The notes: generated by a model from the sequence alone, not told the origin. A DNA stretch of 64,000 bases from Paraburkholderia kirstenboschensis (GCF_904848585.1 NZ_CAJHCR010000005.1:469577-533576), one strand, 5' to 3'. Numbered from the stretch's first letter, positions 8,295-16,611 are shown. A program made the numbers and translations.

Positions 8295-9211
8295 GGGGCC
8301 TCCGTTGTTGTTTGAGCGCGATGCGAAAGCAACGCGCCTGTGCCGTGCATACCGGCGATTCGCGCTCGCCCTTGCAAGAACAATGCGGCGCCTTCGATCA
8401 TCTCTCGATCGAGCAAACGCCGCGCGGCTTCCACGCCGCGGGCAAGCGCGAAATCGATGAGCGGCTGCGGCAGCGAAGGGACATCGACGGTAACAAGCTG
8501 GTCGCCCAGATCGGTGTCGTCCTTCAGCGACGAAGCAGGCATACGTACGATGCCTGCATGATCGAGGTTCACGGCGTTGGCGATCATCGTCGCGGCGGCG
8601 TCCGCGCTTGCCGCATTGCGTGCGAGCACCGTCACACTGTCCGCAATGCCGAGACTGAAACTGCGGCCGCGCCAACCGCTCGTGGCAATGCCGCGAATGG
8701 GCATGCTCGCGTCGAGCGTGAGATTCGCGTCGAGCGCCTCGCCGCCTGGGCGCCGCACTTTCGCAAGCGATTGCGAAAGGTCCGCAAAGACACCCACGCG
8801 ATATTGCCGGCCTTCGGTCAGGTAAAACGCTATGTCACCGCCATTGTTGATGAACGCGCGAGAGATGCCTTCGCGTGCGAATGCGCCTATCAACTCGTCG
8901 GCGACGCTGCCCGCAACGGCTGCCATTGACGTGATAAAACGCGCGCGATGGGGATGGCACGCGGACCACATGCGGCGCGCAACATGGCCTTGCAGCGCGC
9001 AATCATCAGGCGACGCCTCGGCGCTAACGGGCCGCCGAAGCATTTTCAATTCACCGACCAGTTCAGGCAATACACCGACGAAACGTGCCCAGCACGCATC
9101 AAAAGCCGCTTGCAGCGCGGCGGGTTCTCCGTCGGCGCTGAGGATCAGGTCGATCGGCCCATGCTGCCAATGCCAGCGGGTTGCGTCGATACGGATGCGG
9201 GTCGGGTTCAT
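8270..9211 (-). CDS. UPF0280 family protein, ApbE-fold (possible flavin transferase)
   Basis: 313-residue soluble protein. The blocks ITSMAAVAGSVADELIGAF, AFINNGGDIAFYL and PIRGIATSGWRGRSFSLGIADSVTVLA are characteristic of UPF0280, which shares the fold of ApbE FMN transferases; N-N-G-G-D parallels the ApbE N-x-G-G-D block. The ATG at 9211 was chosen because homology begins there; the 66 in-frame residues upstream look non-coding. No signal peptide, so it would act in the cytoplasm, unlike most ApbE proteins. It lies 64 bases downstream of the 6-hydroxynicotinate reductase-like gene. I infer, without proof, a role in flavin attachment or cofactor maturation of that enzyme. Confidence 0.8.
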   Translation of the reverse strand: MNPTRIRIDATRWHWQHGPIDLILSADGEPAALQAAFDACWARFVGVLPELVGELKMLRRPVSAEASPDDCALQGHVARRMWSACHPHRARFITSMAAVAGSVADELIGAFAREGISRAFINNGGDIAFYLTEGRQYRVGVFADLSQSLAKVRRPGGEALDANLTLDASMPIRGIATSGWRGRSFSLGIADSVTVLARNAASADAAATMIANAVNLDHAGIVRMPASSLKDDTDLGDQLVTVDVPSLPQPLIDFALARGVEAARRLLDREMIEGAALFLQGRARIAGMHGTGALLSHRAQTTTEAPCSKYAAC

Positions 9212-9275
9212 TGCGCTGTTGCGTGCATCGTTGTGTGCGTGTTTGCCTGCGTCATAGCGTTGTCGTGACAGTGCG

Positions 9276-10859
9276 TTAGCCGAGCATTGGCGGCATGGCG
9301 GGCGGCCACGGATTGTCCGGATTGGCAGCCAACATGCGGCGCGCAAGCGGCGCGCCTTCGCTATGCTCCGGACCGTTGGCCAACACGCTCTCCAATGAAC
9401 GCACTGCATCCAGGTGGCCGCCGAGATCGCGATATGCGTCGTACGTCATGGTGAATTCGATCGGCGCGACGATGGCGGGCGTCGGCACCGTACCGAACGA
9501 TCGGTCAGGCATGCGCGATACGTCGACCATCACGGTGATGCCGCCGCCCGGCCACACATAAGCCGGCGCGCCGCCGCATGTCACGTTGACGAGCTTCTGC
9601 TTGATCGCGCGCGTGAGCAGCACCGGGTTCTCGGTCGCGCCCGCCCGCAGACTGCCGCCCGCGCCGCCGAGAAACAGCACCGTGGCAAGCGACGGCTCGC
9701 AGTTTTCGCCGATTCGCTCCACCGTTCTGCGCACCGCATCCGGCATTTCGGCCATGCGCGGCACGAGATCGTGATCGAGTTCGTACCACTGCGCGTGTTC
9801 GCCGGTGGTCGACACCATCAGCAGACGCATGCCGGGTTTCGCGACCGTGGGATCGAAGCCTTCGATAATCGCAAGCGGGTCCTGAATGTCGGTGCCGCCC
9901 CAGCCAATGCCGGGATTCGCCACCTGAAAATAGCGGCCCGGCGTCGACTTGCGTCCGCGAATCCTGATGCCCGAGCGTGTCATGCCGAGGCAGCGCCCAG
10001 CCTGATGTTCGGTGAGCACGCCGGTGATGTGATCGTCCACTACGACGACTTCGTCCGCGTGACCGAACCATTGTTTAGCGAAGATGCCGATAGTCGCCGA
10101 ACCGCAGCCCACCCGCATGCGCCGCTCTTCGACTCCATCGACAACCGGCGCGGCACCAGCGCGAATCGCGAGGCTCGCGCCGCCGTCTATGCTCAACTCC
10201 ACCGCCTGCTTGTTGCCGAGCGCGAGCATCATGTCGCACGTCACGCGGCCTTCTTTCTTGCTGCCGCCGGTCAGATGATGGACACCGCCGAGACTCAACA
10301 TTTGCGAACCGTATTCGGCCGTGGTCACATGGCCGACGATCTCACCCTGGCAACGCACGTTCGCCTGCTCTGGACCGAGAAAGCGGTCAGTGTCGATTTT
10401 TACCTTGAAGCTGCAATAGCTGAAAATGCCTTCGGTGACGACCGTAATCATGTCGACGTCGTCGAGCTTCGAGGCAACGATAAAAGGCGCGGGTTTGTAG
10501 TCGGGATAAGTGGACGATGCGCCCACGCCGGTCACGAAAAGCGCCTGTTCGGCGGCATGATCCTGGGCTTCTGACGATGCACCGAATTCGACCGTGGAGT
10601 CCGCGCTGGTTGCGCGGGACAAAAACACCACCGGGTCGACGCGAATCAGCCGTCCGCTCGCATTCGCATAGCGATCGCACGCACCGGTGCGGCCTTCCGA
10701 TATCTGGCACAGCACGGGGCAGGCATTGCATTCGATCTTGTTCGACGCCATTCGCTCGCTGCGCGGCGCCGCCTTCGCGAGCACGGTGGGACCGGGCGTA
10801 GAGGCGATGTCGCCGTCCACGCGCTCCGCACCGAAATCGACCTTCGCATGTTCTGTCAT
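9276..10859 (-). CDS. hnr: 6-hydroxynicotinate reductase-like iron-sulfur protein
   Basis: 527-residue protein resembling 6-hydroxynicotinate reductase, which reduces 6-hydroxynicotinate to 1,4,5,6-tetrahydro-6-oxonicotinate. A Cys cluster near the N-terminus, CNACPVLC followed by CDRY (C-x2-C-x3-C then a fourth Cys 10 residues on), fits a [4Fe-4S] site. Further conserved blocks are VGCGSATIGIFAKQWFGHADEVVVVDDHITGVL, split here as VGCGSATIGIF and VVVDDHITGVL, and GGAGGSLRAGATENPVLL, which contains an ApbE-like A-G-A-T. First gene of the cluster. I chose the ATG at 10859 (MTEHAKVDF); in-frame ATGs at 10883 and 10925 are possible, and the one at 10883 has a plausible AGGA upstream. Family assignment is good, the exact substrate inferred. 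Confidence 0.8.
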   Translation of the reverse strand: MTEHAKVDFGAERVDGDIASTPGPTVLAKAAPRSERMASNKIECNACPVLCQISEGRTGACDRYANASGRLIRVDPVVFLSRATSADSTVEFGASSEAQDHAAEQALFVTGVGASSTYPDYKPAPFIVASKLDDVDMITVVTEGIFSYCSFKVKIDTDRFLGPEQANVRCQGEIVGHVTTAEYGSQMLSLGGVHHLTGGSKKEGRVTCDMMLALGNKQAVELSIDGGASLAIRAGAAPVVDGVEERRMRVGCGSATIGIFAKQWFGHADEVVVVDDHITGVLTEHQAGRCLGMTRSGIRIRGRKSTPGRYFQVANPGIGWGGTDIQDPLAIIEGFDPTVAKPGMRLLMVSTTGEHAQWYELDHDLVPRMAEMPDAVRRTVERIGENCEPSLATVLFLGGAGGSLRAGATENPVLLTRAIKQKLVNVTCGGAPAYVWPGGGITVMVDVSRMPDRSFGTVPTPAIVAPIEFTMTYDAYRDLGGHLDAVRSLESVLANGPEHSEGAPLARRMLAANPDNPWPPAMPPMLG

Positions 10860-10974
10860 GGTGGGGTTCCCATACGACGACATTACAATCGGTCCTGCCC
10901 GGTTGACGAATAGCCCTTGTTTCAAGGGACTTTCGTGTGACTCGCGAATTTCATGTTGCGGTCACTTACCGTTC

Positions 10975-11006
10975 GTGTAGTATCCGCTACACCAAACTTG
11001 TTGCAA
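10975..11006 (-). promoter_or_regulatory. Predicted hnr promoter with overlapping TetR-type operator
   Basis: On the minus strand TTGCAA (11001-11006) and GATACT (10979-10984) are spaced by 16 bases, a plausible sigma-70 promoter about 120 bases upstream of hnr. A perfect inverted repeat GTGTAG-N6-CTACAC covers 10975-10992 and encloses the -10 element. This is the usual place for a TetR repressor site, and a TetR gene lies divergently next door. The repeat is seen directly; binding is inferred. Confidence 0.55.
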
Positions 11007-11263
11007 ATCTACTCGATCAAAATAGACTGCGCAATGTGTTTCCCGTTCGCATGAGGATGGTGCAACGCGGCATTCAAACGGGCGCACGCTGGATCGGTGT
11101 TCCAATTTACGCCGAAGCTGTCGCACTCACAGCACTCGCAGCGCTCGCATTATGCAAGGCCCGCTGTATGATGAAGACGCGTATCTGCCCCGGCGAACGG
11201 CGGACGCAAAGCCGCAAGCTTCAAGCCGTTTAACGACGCCAACAAAAGAGATATCAGACCGCC
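10993..11263. other. Remainder of the hnr-tetR divergent region, no gene seen
   Basis: Part of a 404-base intergenic stretch. Apart from the promoter/operator at its left side I see no further strong inverted repeat or gene. The Shine-Dalgarno sequence of tetR is weak (AAAGAGA about 12 bases before the ATG). Confidence 0.4.
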
Positions 11264-12013
11264 ATGAGTTCCACTGCCGCTCGCAAGCCGGGAGCCACCG
11301 GCATCCGTGCGAAACAGGCGCAAGATACGCGCGCCAAGATACTGAAAGCGGCAATCAAGGTCTTCGCGAAGCAAGGCTATGCAAGCGGGCGCGTCGAAAG
11401 TATTTCGAAGGCGGCGCGCTCGCACGACCGAATGATCTACTACTACTTCGGCAGCAAGGAACAGTTGTTTATCGAAGTACTGGAAACGATCTACACGCAG
11501 TTCAACGAAGCGGAGAGCAAGCTCGATCTCGATCTGGACGATCCGGTGCACGGCCTCGAACAGATGGTCGAGTTCGTCTGGCAGTACTACCTCGATCACC
11601 CCGAGTTCGTTACGCTGCTGTCGAGCGAGAATCTGCATCAAGGCAAGCACGCAAAGAAGTCTTCGAAGCTAAAGGAGATTTCCGGCTATGCGATTTCAGT
11701 GGTGCAAAAGCTGCTGGATGCGGGCACGGCGCAGCGCGTTTTCCGCGCCGACGTGAAGGCGCGCGACGTGTATCTGCTGATCGCATCGCTCGGCTATTTC
11801 TATAACGCGAACCAGTACACGTTAGGCGCGTTTCTCGGCGAGCCGCTGATGGACAAGGCTGCGCTCGCCCATTGGCGCGAAGTCATCAAGGACACCGTAT
11901 TGCGCACTGTGCGGCTGGACCTGCCGGCTGAGGCGCGCGCCAATGCCGGTACCGCGACCGACGCTGATGCCAACGCGCGTCGCGAAACACAGCCCGTACG
12001 GCGCGCCATGTGA
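11264..12013 (+). CDS. TetR-family regulator of the heterocycle cluster
   Basis: 249-residue repressor-type protein. Residues about 20-68 form the TetR helix-turn-helix (TRAKILKAAIKVFAKQGY ... MIYYYFGSKEQLF). The C-terminal part, with ANQYTLGAFLGEPL, resembles the YcdC/RutR ligand-binding domain, a group that often senses pyrimidines or aromatic acids. The tail from about residue 225 is low-complexity (Ala/Arg/Asp) and probably disordered. Divergent from hnr with 404 bases between, containing the inverted repeat at 10975-10992. Most likely represses the cluster until the heterocycle is present. Confidence 0.85.
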   Translation: MSSTAARKPGATGIRAKQAQDTRAKILKAAIKVFAKQGYASGRVESISKAARSHDRMIYYYFGSKEQLFIEVLETIYTQFNEAESKLDLDLDDPVHGLEQMVEFVWQYYLDHPEFVTLLSSENLHQGKHAKKSSKLKEISGYAISVVQKLLDAGTAQRVFRADVKARDVYLLIASLGYFYNANQYTLGAFLGEPLMDKAALAHWREVIKDTVLRTVRLDLPAEARANAGTATDADANARRETQPVRRAM

Positions 12014-12015
12014 AA

Positions 12016-12040
12016 ACGCGCGCCGCATTCGGGCGCGCGT
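12016..12040. terminator. Hairpin between convergent tetR and pcaC
   Basis: Perfect 9-bp stem ACGCGCGCC / GGCGCGCGT with a 7-base loop directly after the tetR stop codon. There is only a short T-run (CTTAT), so rho-independent termination is plausible but not strong. Confidence 0.5.
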
Positions 12041-12073
12041 CTTATGGTTAAAGCACGACTGCAGCCAACGAAC

Positions 12074-12466
12074 TCACGGCTTTGCAGCGGCGTCATCCTC
12101 GCGGAACAGTTTGTCGGCGAGATGAAACGCGGAGTTGGCCGCCGGCACACCGCAATAAATTGCGGTTTGCAGCAATACTTCTTTGATCTGTTCGCGCGTC
12201 ACGCCATTGTTTTTCGCGGCGCGCAAATGCAGCGCAAGTTCTTCACTGCGATTCAACGCGACCATCATTGCAATGGTGAGCAGGCTGCGTGTGTGCCGCG
12301 GCAAGCCCTCGCGTGTCCAGATTTCGCCCCACGCATAACGCGTGATGAAATTCTGGAACTCTTCAGTCAACTCGGTGCGGTTCGCAAGCGAGCGGTCCAC
12401 GTGCGCATCGCCCAACACTGCACGGCGCACGCCGAGTCCGGCTTCGTAGCGGTCTTCGTCGTTCAT
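12074..12466 (-). CDS. pcaC: 4-carboxymuconolactone decarboxylase
   Basis: 130-residue AhpD-fold enzyme of the protocatechuate branch; it decarboxylates gamma-carboxymuconolactone to 3-oxoadipate enol-lactone. Typical blocks: YAWGEIWTREGLPRHTRSLL, ALNRSEELALHLRAAKNNG and EVLLQTAIYCGVPAANSAF, the normal length for stand-alone PcaC. The ATG at 12466 overlaps the pcaD stop (ATGA). Last gene of the pca operon. Confidence 0.96.
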   Translation of the reverse strand: MNDEDRYEAGLGVRRAVLGDAHVDRSLANRTELTEEFQNFITRYAWGEIWTREGLPRHTRSLLTIAMMVALNRSEELALHLRAAKNNGVTREQIKEVLLQTAIYCGVPAANSAFHLADKLFREDDAAAKP

Positions 12467-13254
12467 TTGGGCTCCGTCAAAAAGTCGATGACTGTCTTCG
12501 TGAAAGCATCGGCCTTCTCGATGTTCGAAATATGCGAGGCGTCCAGTTCGACATAACGTGCGCCTGGAATCGCCTGCGCGAGTTCGCGTCCTTGCGCGGG
12601 CGTCGCCGCGACGTCGTGCGTGCCGCTGATCACCAGCACCGGCAGCTTGATGCCGTGCGTTTCGGGGCGAAGATCGGTGGCGTCGATCGCATCGCAATTC
12701 GATGCATAACCTTCTTTGTCCGTATGCACGAATACGTCGCGAATCATTGCGAGCACCACCGGCTCCCGCTCGATGTAGTCGGCGGTGAACCAGCGCGGCA
12801 ACACCGCTTCTGACAGCGCCAGCATGCCCTCCGTGCGAGCCCGCGCGGCGCGCGGCACCCACACTTCGGGCGAGCCGATTCGCGCCGCCGTATTCGCGAG
12901 CACGACGCGCTCAAAACGATTCGCATGACGCGCGGCCAGCGCGACGCCTGTCAGTCCGCCCATCGACACGCCGCAAAAATTTGCGCGCGCGATCTTCAGC
13001 GTGTCCATCAAGCCGAGTACGTCGCCGCTCAGTTGCTCGATCGTGTACGGACCTTTCGGCGATTCGGAATGGCCGTGACCGCGCGTGTCATAGCGCAACA
13101 CGCGAAAGTGCCTGGACAGCGCCGCGACTTGCGGCGTCCACATTGACAGGTCGCTGCCGAGCGAATTCGACAGAACGATCCACGGTGCGTGGCCGTGACG
13201 GTCGCCGTCGATCCGATAGTGAAGCTCCGTGCCGTTGACTGCGGCGTAAGGCAT
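12463..13254 (-). CDS. pcaD: 3-oxoadipate enol-lactonase
   Basis: 263-residue alpha/beta hydrolase that opens 3-oxoadipate enol-lactone to 3-oxoadipate. Nucleophile elbow GVSMGG, oxyanion region SNSLGSDLSMW, Asp in SGTHDVAATP and catalytic His in DASHISNIEKAD are all present. The start at 13254 (MPYAAVNGTELHY) is where homology begins; the longer open frame upstream overlaps pcaB and is not coding. Only 5 bases separate it from the pcaB stop, so it is co-transcribed and coupled. Confidence 0.96.
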   Translation of the reverse strand: MPYAAVNGTELHYRIDGDRHGHAPWIVLSNSLGSDLSMWTPQVAALSRHFRVLRYDTRGHGHSESPKGPYTIEQLSGDVLGLMDTLKIARANFCGVSMGGLTGVALAARHANRFERVVLANTAARIGSPEVWVPRAARARTEGMLALSEAVLPRWFTADYIEREPVVLAMIRDVFVHTDKEGYASNCDAIDATDLRPETHGIKLPVLVISGTHDVAATPAQGRELAQAIPGARYVELDASHISNIEKADAFTKTVIDFLTEPK

Positions 13255-13259
13255 GCCGG

Positions 13260-14639
13260 TTACTCCTTCGAAGGGGCGCGCTGTGAACGCGCGGTATGAA
13301 GCGCCAGCGCAGCGTCCACATATGCGTGCGCCTGGCCGACGTATTGAGCGGGATCGAGCAGTTGGTTCAGGCGCTCGATCGAAAGATGCTGGGTCACGGC
13401 AGCGTCCGCGGACAGCACATCGAAAAGCGTCTGGCCGTCGCGGATCGCGGCTTTCGACGCGCGCTCCACGAGATGATGCGCGTCCATCCGGCCGATGCTG
13501 TCGCCGAGCGCAAGCATCACCGCTTCGCCCAGAATCAGGCCGTGCGTGACGTCGAGATTCGCGGCAAGGCGCGGCACGTTCACGTTCAGTCCAGCCGCGA
13601 TCTGTTCGACGTTGGCAAGCGCGCCGCCAGCGAGCCGTGCAAGATCGGGCAGCGCGTCCCATTCGGCTTGCCAGCCGCCAAGCGCGCGCTCGTGTTCCTG
13701 CACCATGCCCGCGAACACCGTGGCGACGAGTCCCGGCGCACGCGTGGCCGCCGTGAGCACCGCCGCGCAGCCAACCGGATTACGCTTGTGCGGCATCGTC
13801 GACGATCCGCCTTTGCCCGCAGCGGCAGGCTCGGCGAGTTCGTCGATCTCGGTTTGCATTTGCAGCGAGATGTCGCGCGCGATCTTGCCGAGCGTGCCGA
13901 TCAGCATGCCGAAGAACGATGCTGTCTCCGCGATCCGATCGCGCTGCGTATGCCACGGCAAGGTAGGCACGGTGAGGCCGAGTTCTTGCGCGAGCGCTTG
14001 CGTGACTTGCGGCGCCGCATCGCGCAGGCTCGCCAGCGTGCCGGCTGCGCCACCGAATTGCAGCACGAGCACGCGCGCACGCAGCGCGTCGAGCCGCTCG
14101 CGGTGACGCAACAACGCATCGAGCCATTGCGCGAATTTGAGGCCGAGCGTGATCGGCAACGCCTGCTGCAACCATGTGCGGCCGATCATCGGCGTCGCGC
14201 GATGCGTGGCTGCAAGTGTCGCGATTGCGTCGCAAGTGGATTGCAAGCCGCTGTCGAGCAGATTGAAGGTGTCGCGCAGTTGCAGCACCGTTGCGGTGTC
14301 GATGATGTCCTGGCTCGTCGCGCCCCAATGCACGTATTTCGACGCTTCGGCGTCAGCCGCTTTCACGCGCGCGGTGAGTTGCTTGACGAGAGGAATGGCG
14401 AGATTGCCGCCGAGCGCCGCGTCGCGCGCAAGCGCGTCGGCGTCGAGTTGATCGGCGTGACCGGCTGCTTCGATTGCCGGCACCGCTGTTTGAGGAATCA
14501 CATGGTGCGCTGCCGAAGCGCGTGCGAGCGCCGCTTCCACGTCGAGCATCCGTTGCAGCGTGGCACGCGGCGCCCAGACGTCGTTCATCGGCTGCGTGCC
14601 GCAAAGAAGGCCGGTGAGGCGACCGCTGGAGTCGAGCAT
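13260..14639 (-). CDS. pcaB: 3-carboxy-cis,cis-muconate cycloisomerase
   Basis: 459-residue fumarase/aspartase-superfamily enzyme that lactonises beta-carboxymuconate to gamma-carboxymuconolactone. The superfamily signature GGSSTMPHKRNPVGCAAV is intact, along with YVHWGATSQDIIDTA and TWLQQALPITLG. The ATG at 14639 (MLDSSGRLTG) gives the normal length. A 147-base gap separates it from pcaJ, longer than the other junctions, so an internal promoter is possible, though none is obvious. Confidence 0.95.
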   Translation of the reverse strand: MLDSSGRLTGLLCGTQPMNDVWAPRATLQRMLDVEAALARASAAHHVIPQTAVPAIEAAGHADQLDADALARDAALGGNLAIPLVKQLTARVKAADAEASKYVHWGATSQDIIDTATVLQLRDTFNLLDSGLQSTCDAIATLAATHRATPMIGRTWLQQALPITLGLKFAQWLDALLRHRERLDALRARVLVLQFGGAAGTLASLRDAAPQVTQALAQELGLTVPTLPWHTQRDRIAETASFFGMLIGTLGKIARDISLQMQTEIDELAEPAAAGKGGSSTMPHKRNPVGCAAVLTAATRAPGLVATVFAGMVQEHERALGGWQAEWDALPDLARLAGGALANVEQIAAGLNVNVPRLAANLDVTHGLILGEAVMLALGDSIGRMDAHHLVERASKAAIRDGQTLFDVLSADAAVTQHLSIERLNQLLDPAQYVGQAHAYVDAALALHTARSQRAPSKE

Positions 14640-14786
14640 GATGACGTCGATGATCGGAATGATTTTATTGAATGTAGCACTGCTCGGCGAAACGCGGGGC
14701 GCGCGACAGCATGCGTGCCGCCACGCGCCGATCAATCAAGCCGCATCCGTCCGCATGAACCTGCATCGACGCACGCCGCGCCAGGC

Positions 14787-15446
14787 TCACGCAGCGCGCG
14801 CGTCCTGCGTTCCGTCGATCAGCGGCACACCCGTGAGTTTGAGCAGCGCGTCGAAGTCGATGTCCGAGAAAATCTCGCGCACCACGAGGCCCTGGTCGGT
14901 GACGTCGATCATGGCCAGGTCGGTGTAAATGCGACCGACGCAACCGACGCCCGTCACCGGATACGTGCATTCAGCGGCGATCTTGCTTTCGCCCTGCTTG
15001 GTCAGATGCTCCATCATCACATAGACCTGTTTCGCGCCGAGCGCGAGATCCATCGCGCCGCCGACAGCCGGAATCGCGTCCGGCGCGCCGGTGTGCCAGT
15101 TCGCGAGGTCGCCCTTCGCCGACACCTGGAACGCGCCGAGCACGCAGAAGTCGAGGTGGCCGCCGCGCATCATCGCGAACGAATCGGCGTGGTGGAAAAA
15201 CGCGCCGCCTTTCAGCAGCGTGACGTGCTGCTTGCCGGCGTTGATCAGTTCGTCGTCTTCCTCGCCCTTCGCGGGCGCGGGGCCCATGCCGAGCAGGCCG
15301 TTTTCGCTGTGCAGGAAGATTTCCTTGTCGGCTGCGAGGTGGTTCGCCACCAGCGTCGGCACGCCGATACCGAGGTTCACATACGCGCCTTCCGGAATAT
15401 CCAGTGCAACGCGCTTGGCCATTTCATCGCGGGTCAGTTTCTTCAT
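14787..15446 (-). CDS. pcaJ: 3-oxoadipate CoA-transferase subunit B
   Basis: 219-residue beta subunit of the succinyl-CoA:3-oxoadipate CoA-transferase. It contains the catalytic-glutamate motif HSENGLLGMGP at about residues 51-61, which forms the glutamyl-CoA thioester, and GGAMDLALGAKQVYVMMEH. The start MKKLTRDEMAKRVA at 15446 lies 13 bases after the pcaI stop. A ScoB/AtoA-type acetoacetate transferase would look similar; the pca context decides. Confidence 0.93.
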   Translation of the reverse strand: MKKLTRDEMAKRVALDIPEGAYVNLGIGVPTLVANHLAADKEIFLHSENGLLGMGPAPAKGEEDDELINAGKQHVTLLKGGAFFHHADSFAMMRGGHLDFCVLGAFQVSAKGDLANWHTGAPDAIPAVGGAMDLALGAKQVYVMMEHLTKQGESKIAAECTYPVTGVGCVGRIYTDLAMIDVTDQGLVVREIFSDIDFDALLKLTGVPLIDGTQDARAA

Positions 15447-15459
15447 GTCGGTCTCCGGT

Positions 15460-16167
15460 TCAGGCGGCAGCGTCGCGGGGATTGGGCAGCGGAGCATGTG
15501 CCGCTTGCGGCACTTCGATCACGCGCTGCACGAAAATGCCCGGCGTCACGATGTTCTCCGGATCGAGCGCGCCGAGCGGCACGACTTGCGATACCTGCAC
15601 GATTGCGGTTTTCGCCGCGCTAGCCATGATCGGCCCGAAATTGCGAGCCGTCTTGCGATAAACGAGGTTGCCCCAGCGGTCGCCCTTATACGCCTTGATG
15701 AGTGCGAAATCCGCATGCAGCGGCGACTCGAGCACGTAGTGCCTGCCGTCGATCAGACGCGTTTCCTTGCCTTCAGCGAGCTTCGTGCCGTAGCCGGTCG
15801 GCGTGAAGAATCCGCCGATGCCTGCGCCCGCCGCGCGAATGCGCTCGGCCAGATTGCCCTGCGGCACGAGTTCGAGTTCGATTTCGCCGGCGCGATACAG
15901 CGCGTCGAATACATACGAATCCGTCTGGCGCGGAAACGAGCAGATGATCTTGCGCACGCGCTTCGCCTTGAGCAGCGCCGCGAGGCCAATGTCGCCGTTA
16001 CCTGCGTTGTTATTGACGATGGTGAGTTCGCGCGCGCCCTGCTCGATCAGCGCGTCGATCAGCTCCGACGGCATGCCGGCCGTGCCGAAGCCGCCGATCA
16101 TGACAGTCGCGCCGTCATGGACATCGGCGACCGCCGACTGAAGTGACTCGAAAATCTTATTGATCAT
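15460..16167 (-). CDS. pcaI: 3-oxoadipate CoA-transferase subunit A
   Basis: 235-residue alpha subunit pairing with PcaJ. Typical blocks: DGATVMIGGFGTAGMPSELI, NNNAGNGDIGLAALL and GIGGFFTPTGYGTKLAEGK. First gene of the pca operon; the sequence upstream carries two LysR-type boxes. With pcaJ, B, D and C it covers the route from beta-carboxymuconate to 3-oxoadipyl-CoA. The dioxygenase pcaGH and thiolase pcaF are not in the window. Confidence 0.94.
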   Translation of the reverse strand: MINKIFESLQSAVADVHDGATVMIGGFGTAGMPSELIDALIEQGARELTIVNNNAGNGDIGLAALLKAKRVRKIICSFPRQTDSYVFDALYRAGEIELELVPQGNLAERIRAAGAGIGGFFTPTGYGTKLAEGKETRLIDGRHYVLESPLHADFALIKAYKGDRWGNLVYRKTARNFGPIMASAAKTAIVQVSQVVPLGALDPENIVTPGIFVQRVIEVPQAAHAPLPNPRDAAA

Positions 16168-16361
16168 GTCGAATTTCCTTGTGAGGCGCTACGCACGCCG
16201 CGCATCGCCATGACGGCAGCCTTCGCGGGCGGTCTCCGGGCCGATGCGGGCTGCGGCAAACGGGTGTGCCGGCAGCTTCTGCCAGTTCTTCGCCGGTCGG
16301 GTCTGCCGGGGTCCGTGCGCCGATCCGGTTGGCGACGAGTTGCCCGCAAGCTCGCTCGCAT

Positions 16362-16395
16362 TGTTCGCAGAGTGAACAGTGATTCGGTTAGCGAA
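16362..16395. promoter_or_regulatory. Tandem LysR-type boxes between pcaI and lysR
   Basis: Two T-N11-A dyads: TTCGCAGAGTGAA (16364-16376, inside the longer TGTTC-N7-GAACA palindrome at 16362-16378) and TTCGGTTAGCGAA (16383-16395). Their centres are 19 bp apart, so they sit close to one face of the helix. They lie about 195-215 bases upstream of pcaI and 217-250 upstream of the LysR gene, as expected for recognition and activation sites of a divergent LysR activator. The pattern is seen; binding is inferred. Confidence 0.5.
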
Positions 16396-16611
16396 CGATC
16401 CGGCGATTATGGTTGCGCTTTGGCTGCATTGTCAAGGCACGGACTTTCCCTTAATCATAGGTTGCCGCCGCATGCGGTGCGTACCTGTTGGCTTCGTGCG
16501 CACTCTTGTCGCGTGGAGGTCAACGAAAATCCCACTATCCCGCACGGCGATTATTCGGCTACCCTCTATCGACATATCGAATAGCCTCACACGGCCCGCC
16601 GGTCGAAAAGC

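Noticed and set aside
8295..8675. N-terminal extension of the second DUF1185 gene
   Set aside because: It overlaps the UPF0280 gene, is arginine-rich and lacks homology, while a GTG at 8294 has a strong GGAGG.
13296..15623. 775-codon open frame on the plus strand
   Set aside because: It runs antisense through pcaB and pcaJ, both with clear catalytic motifs; its Arg/His-rich composition is what high-GC third positions give in an opposite frame.
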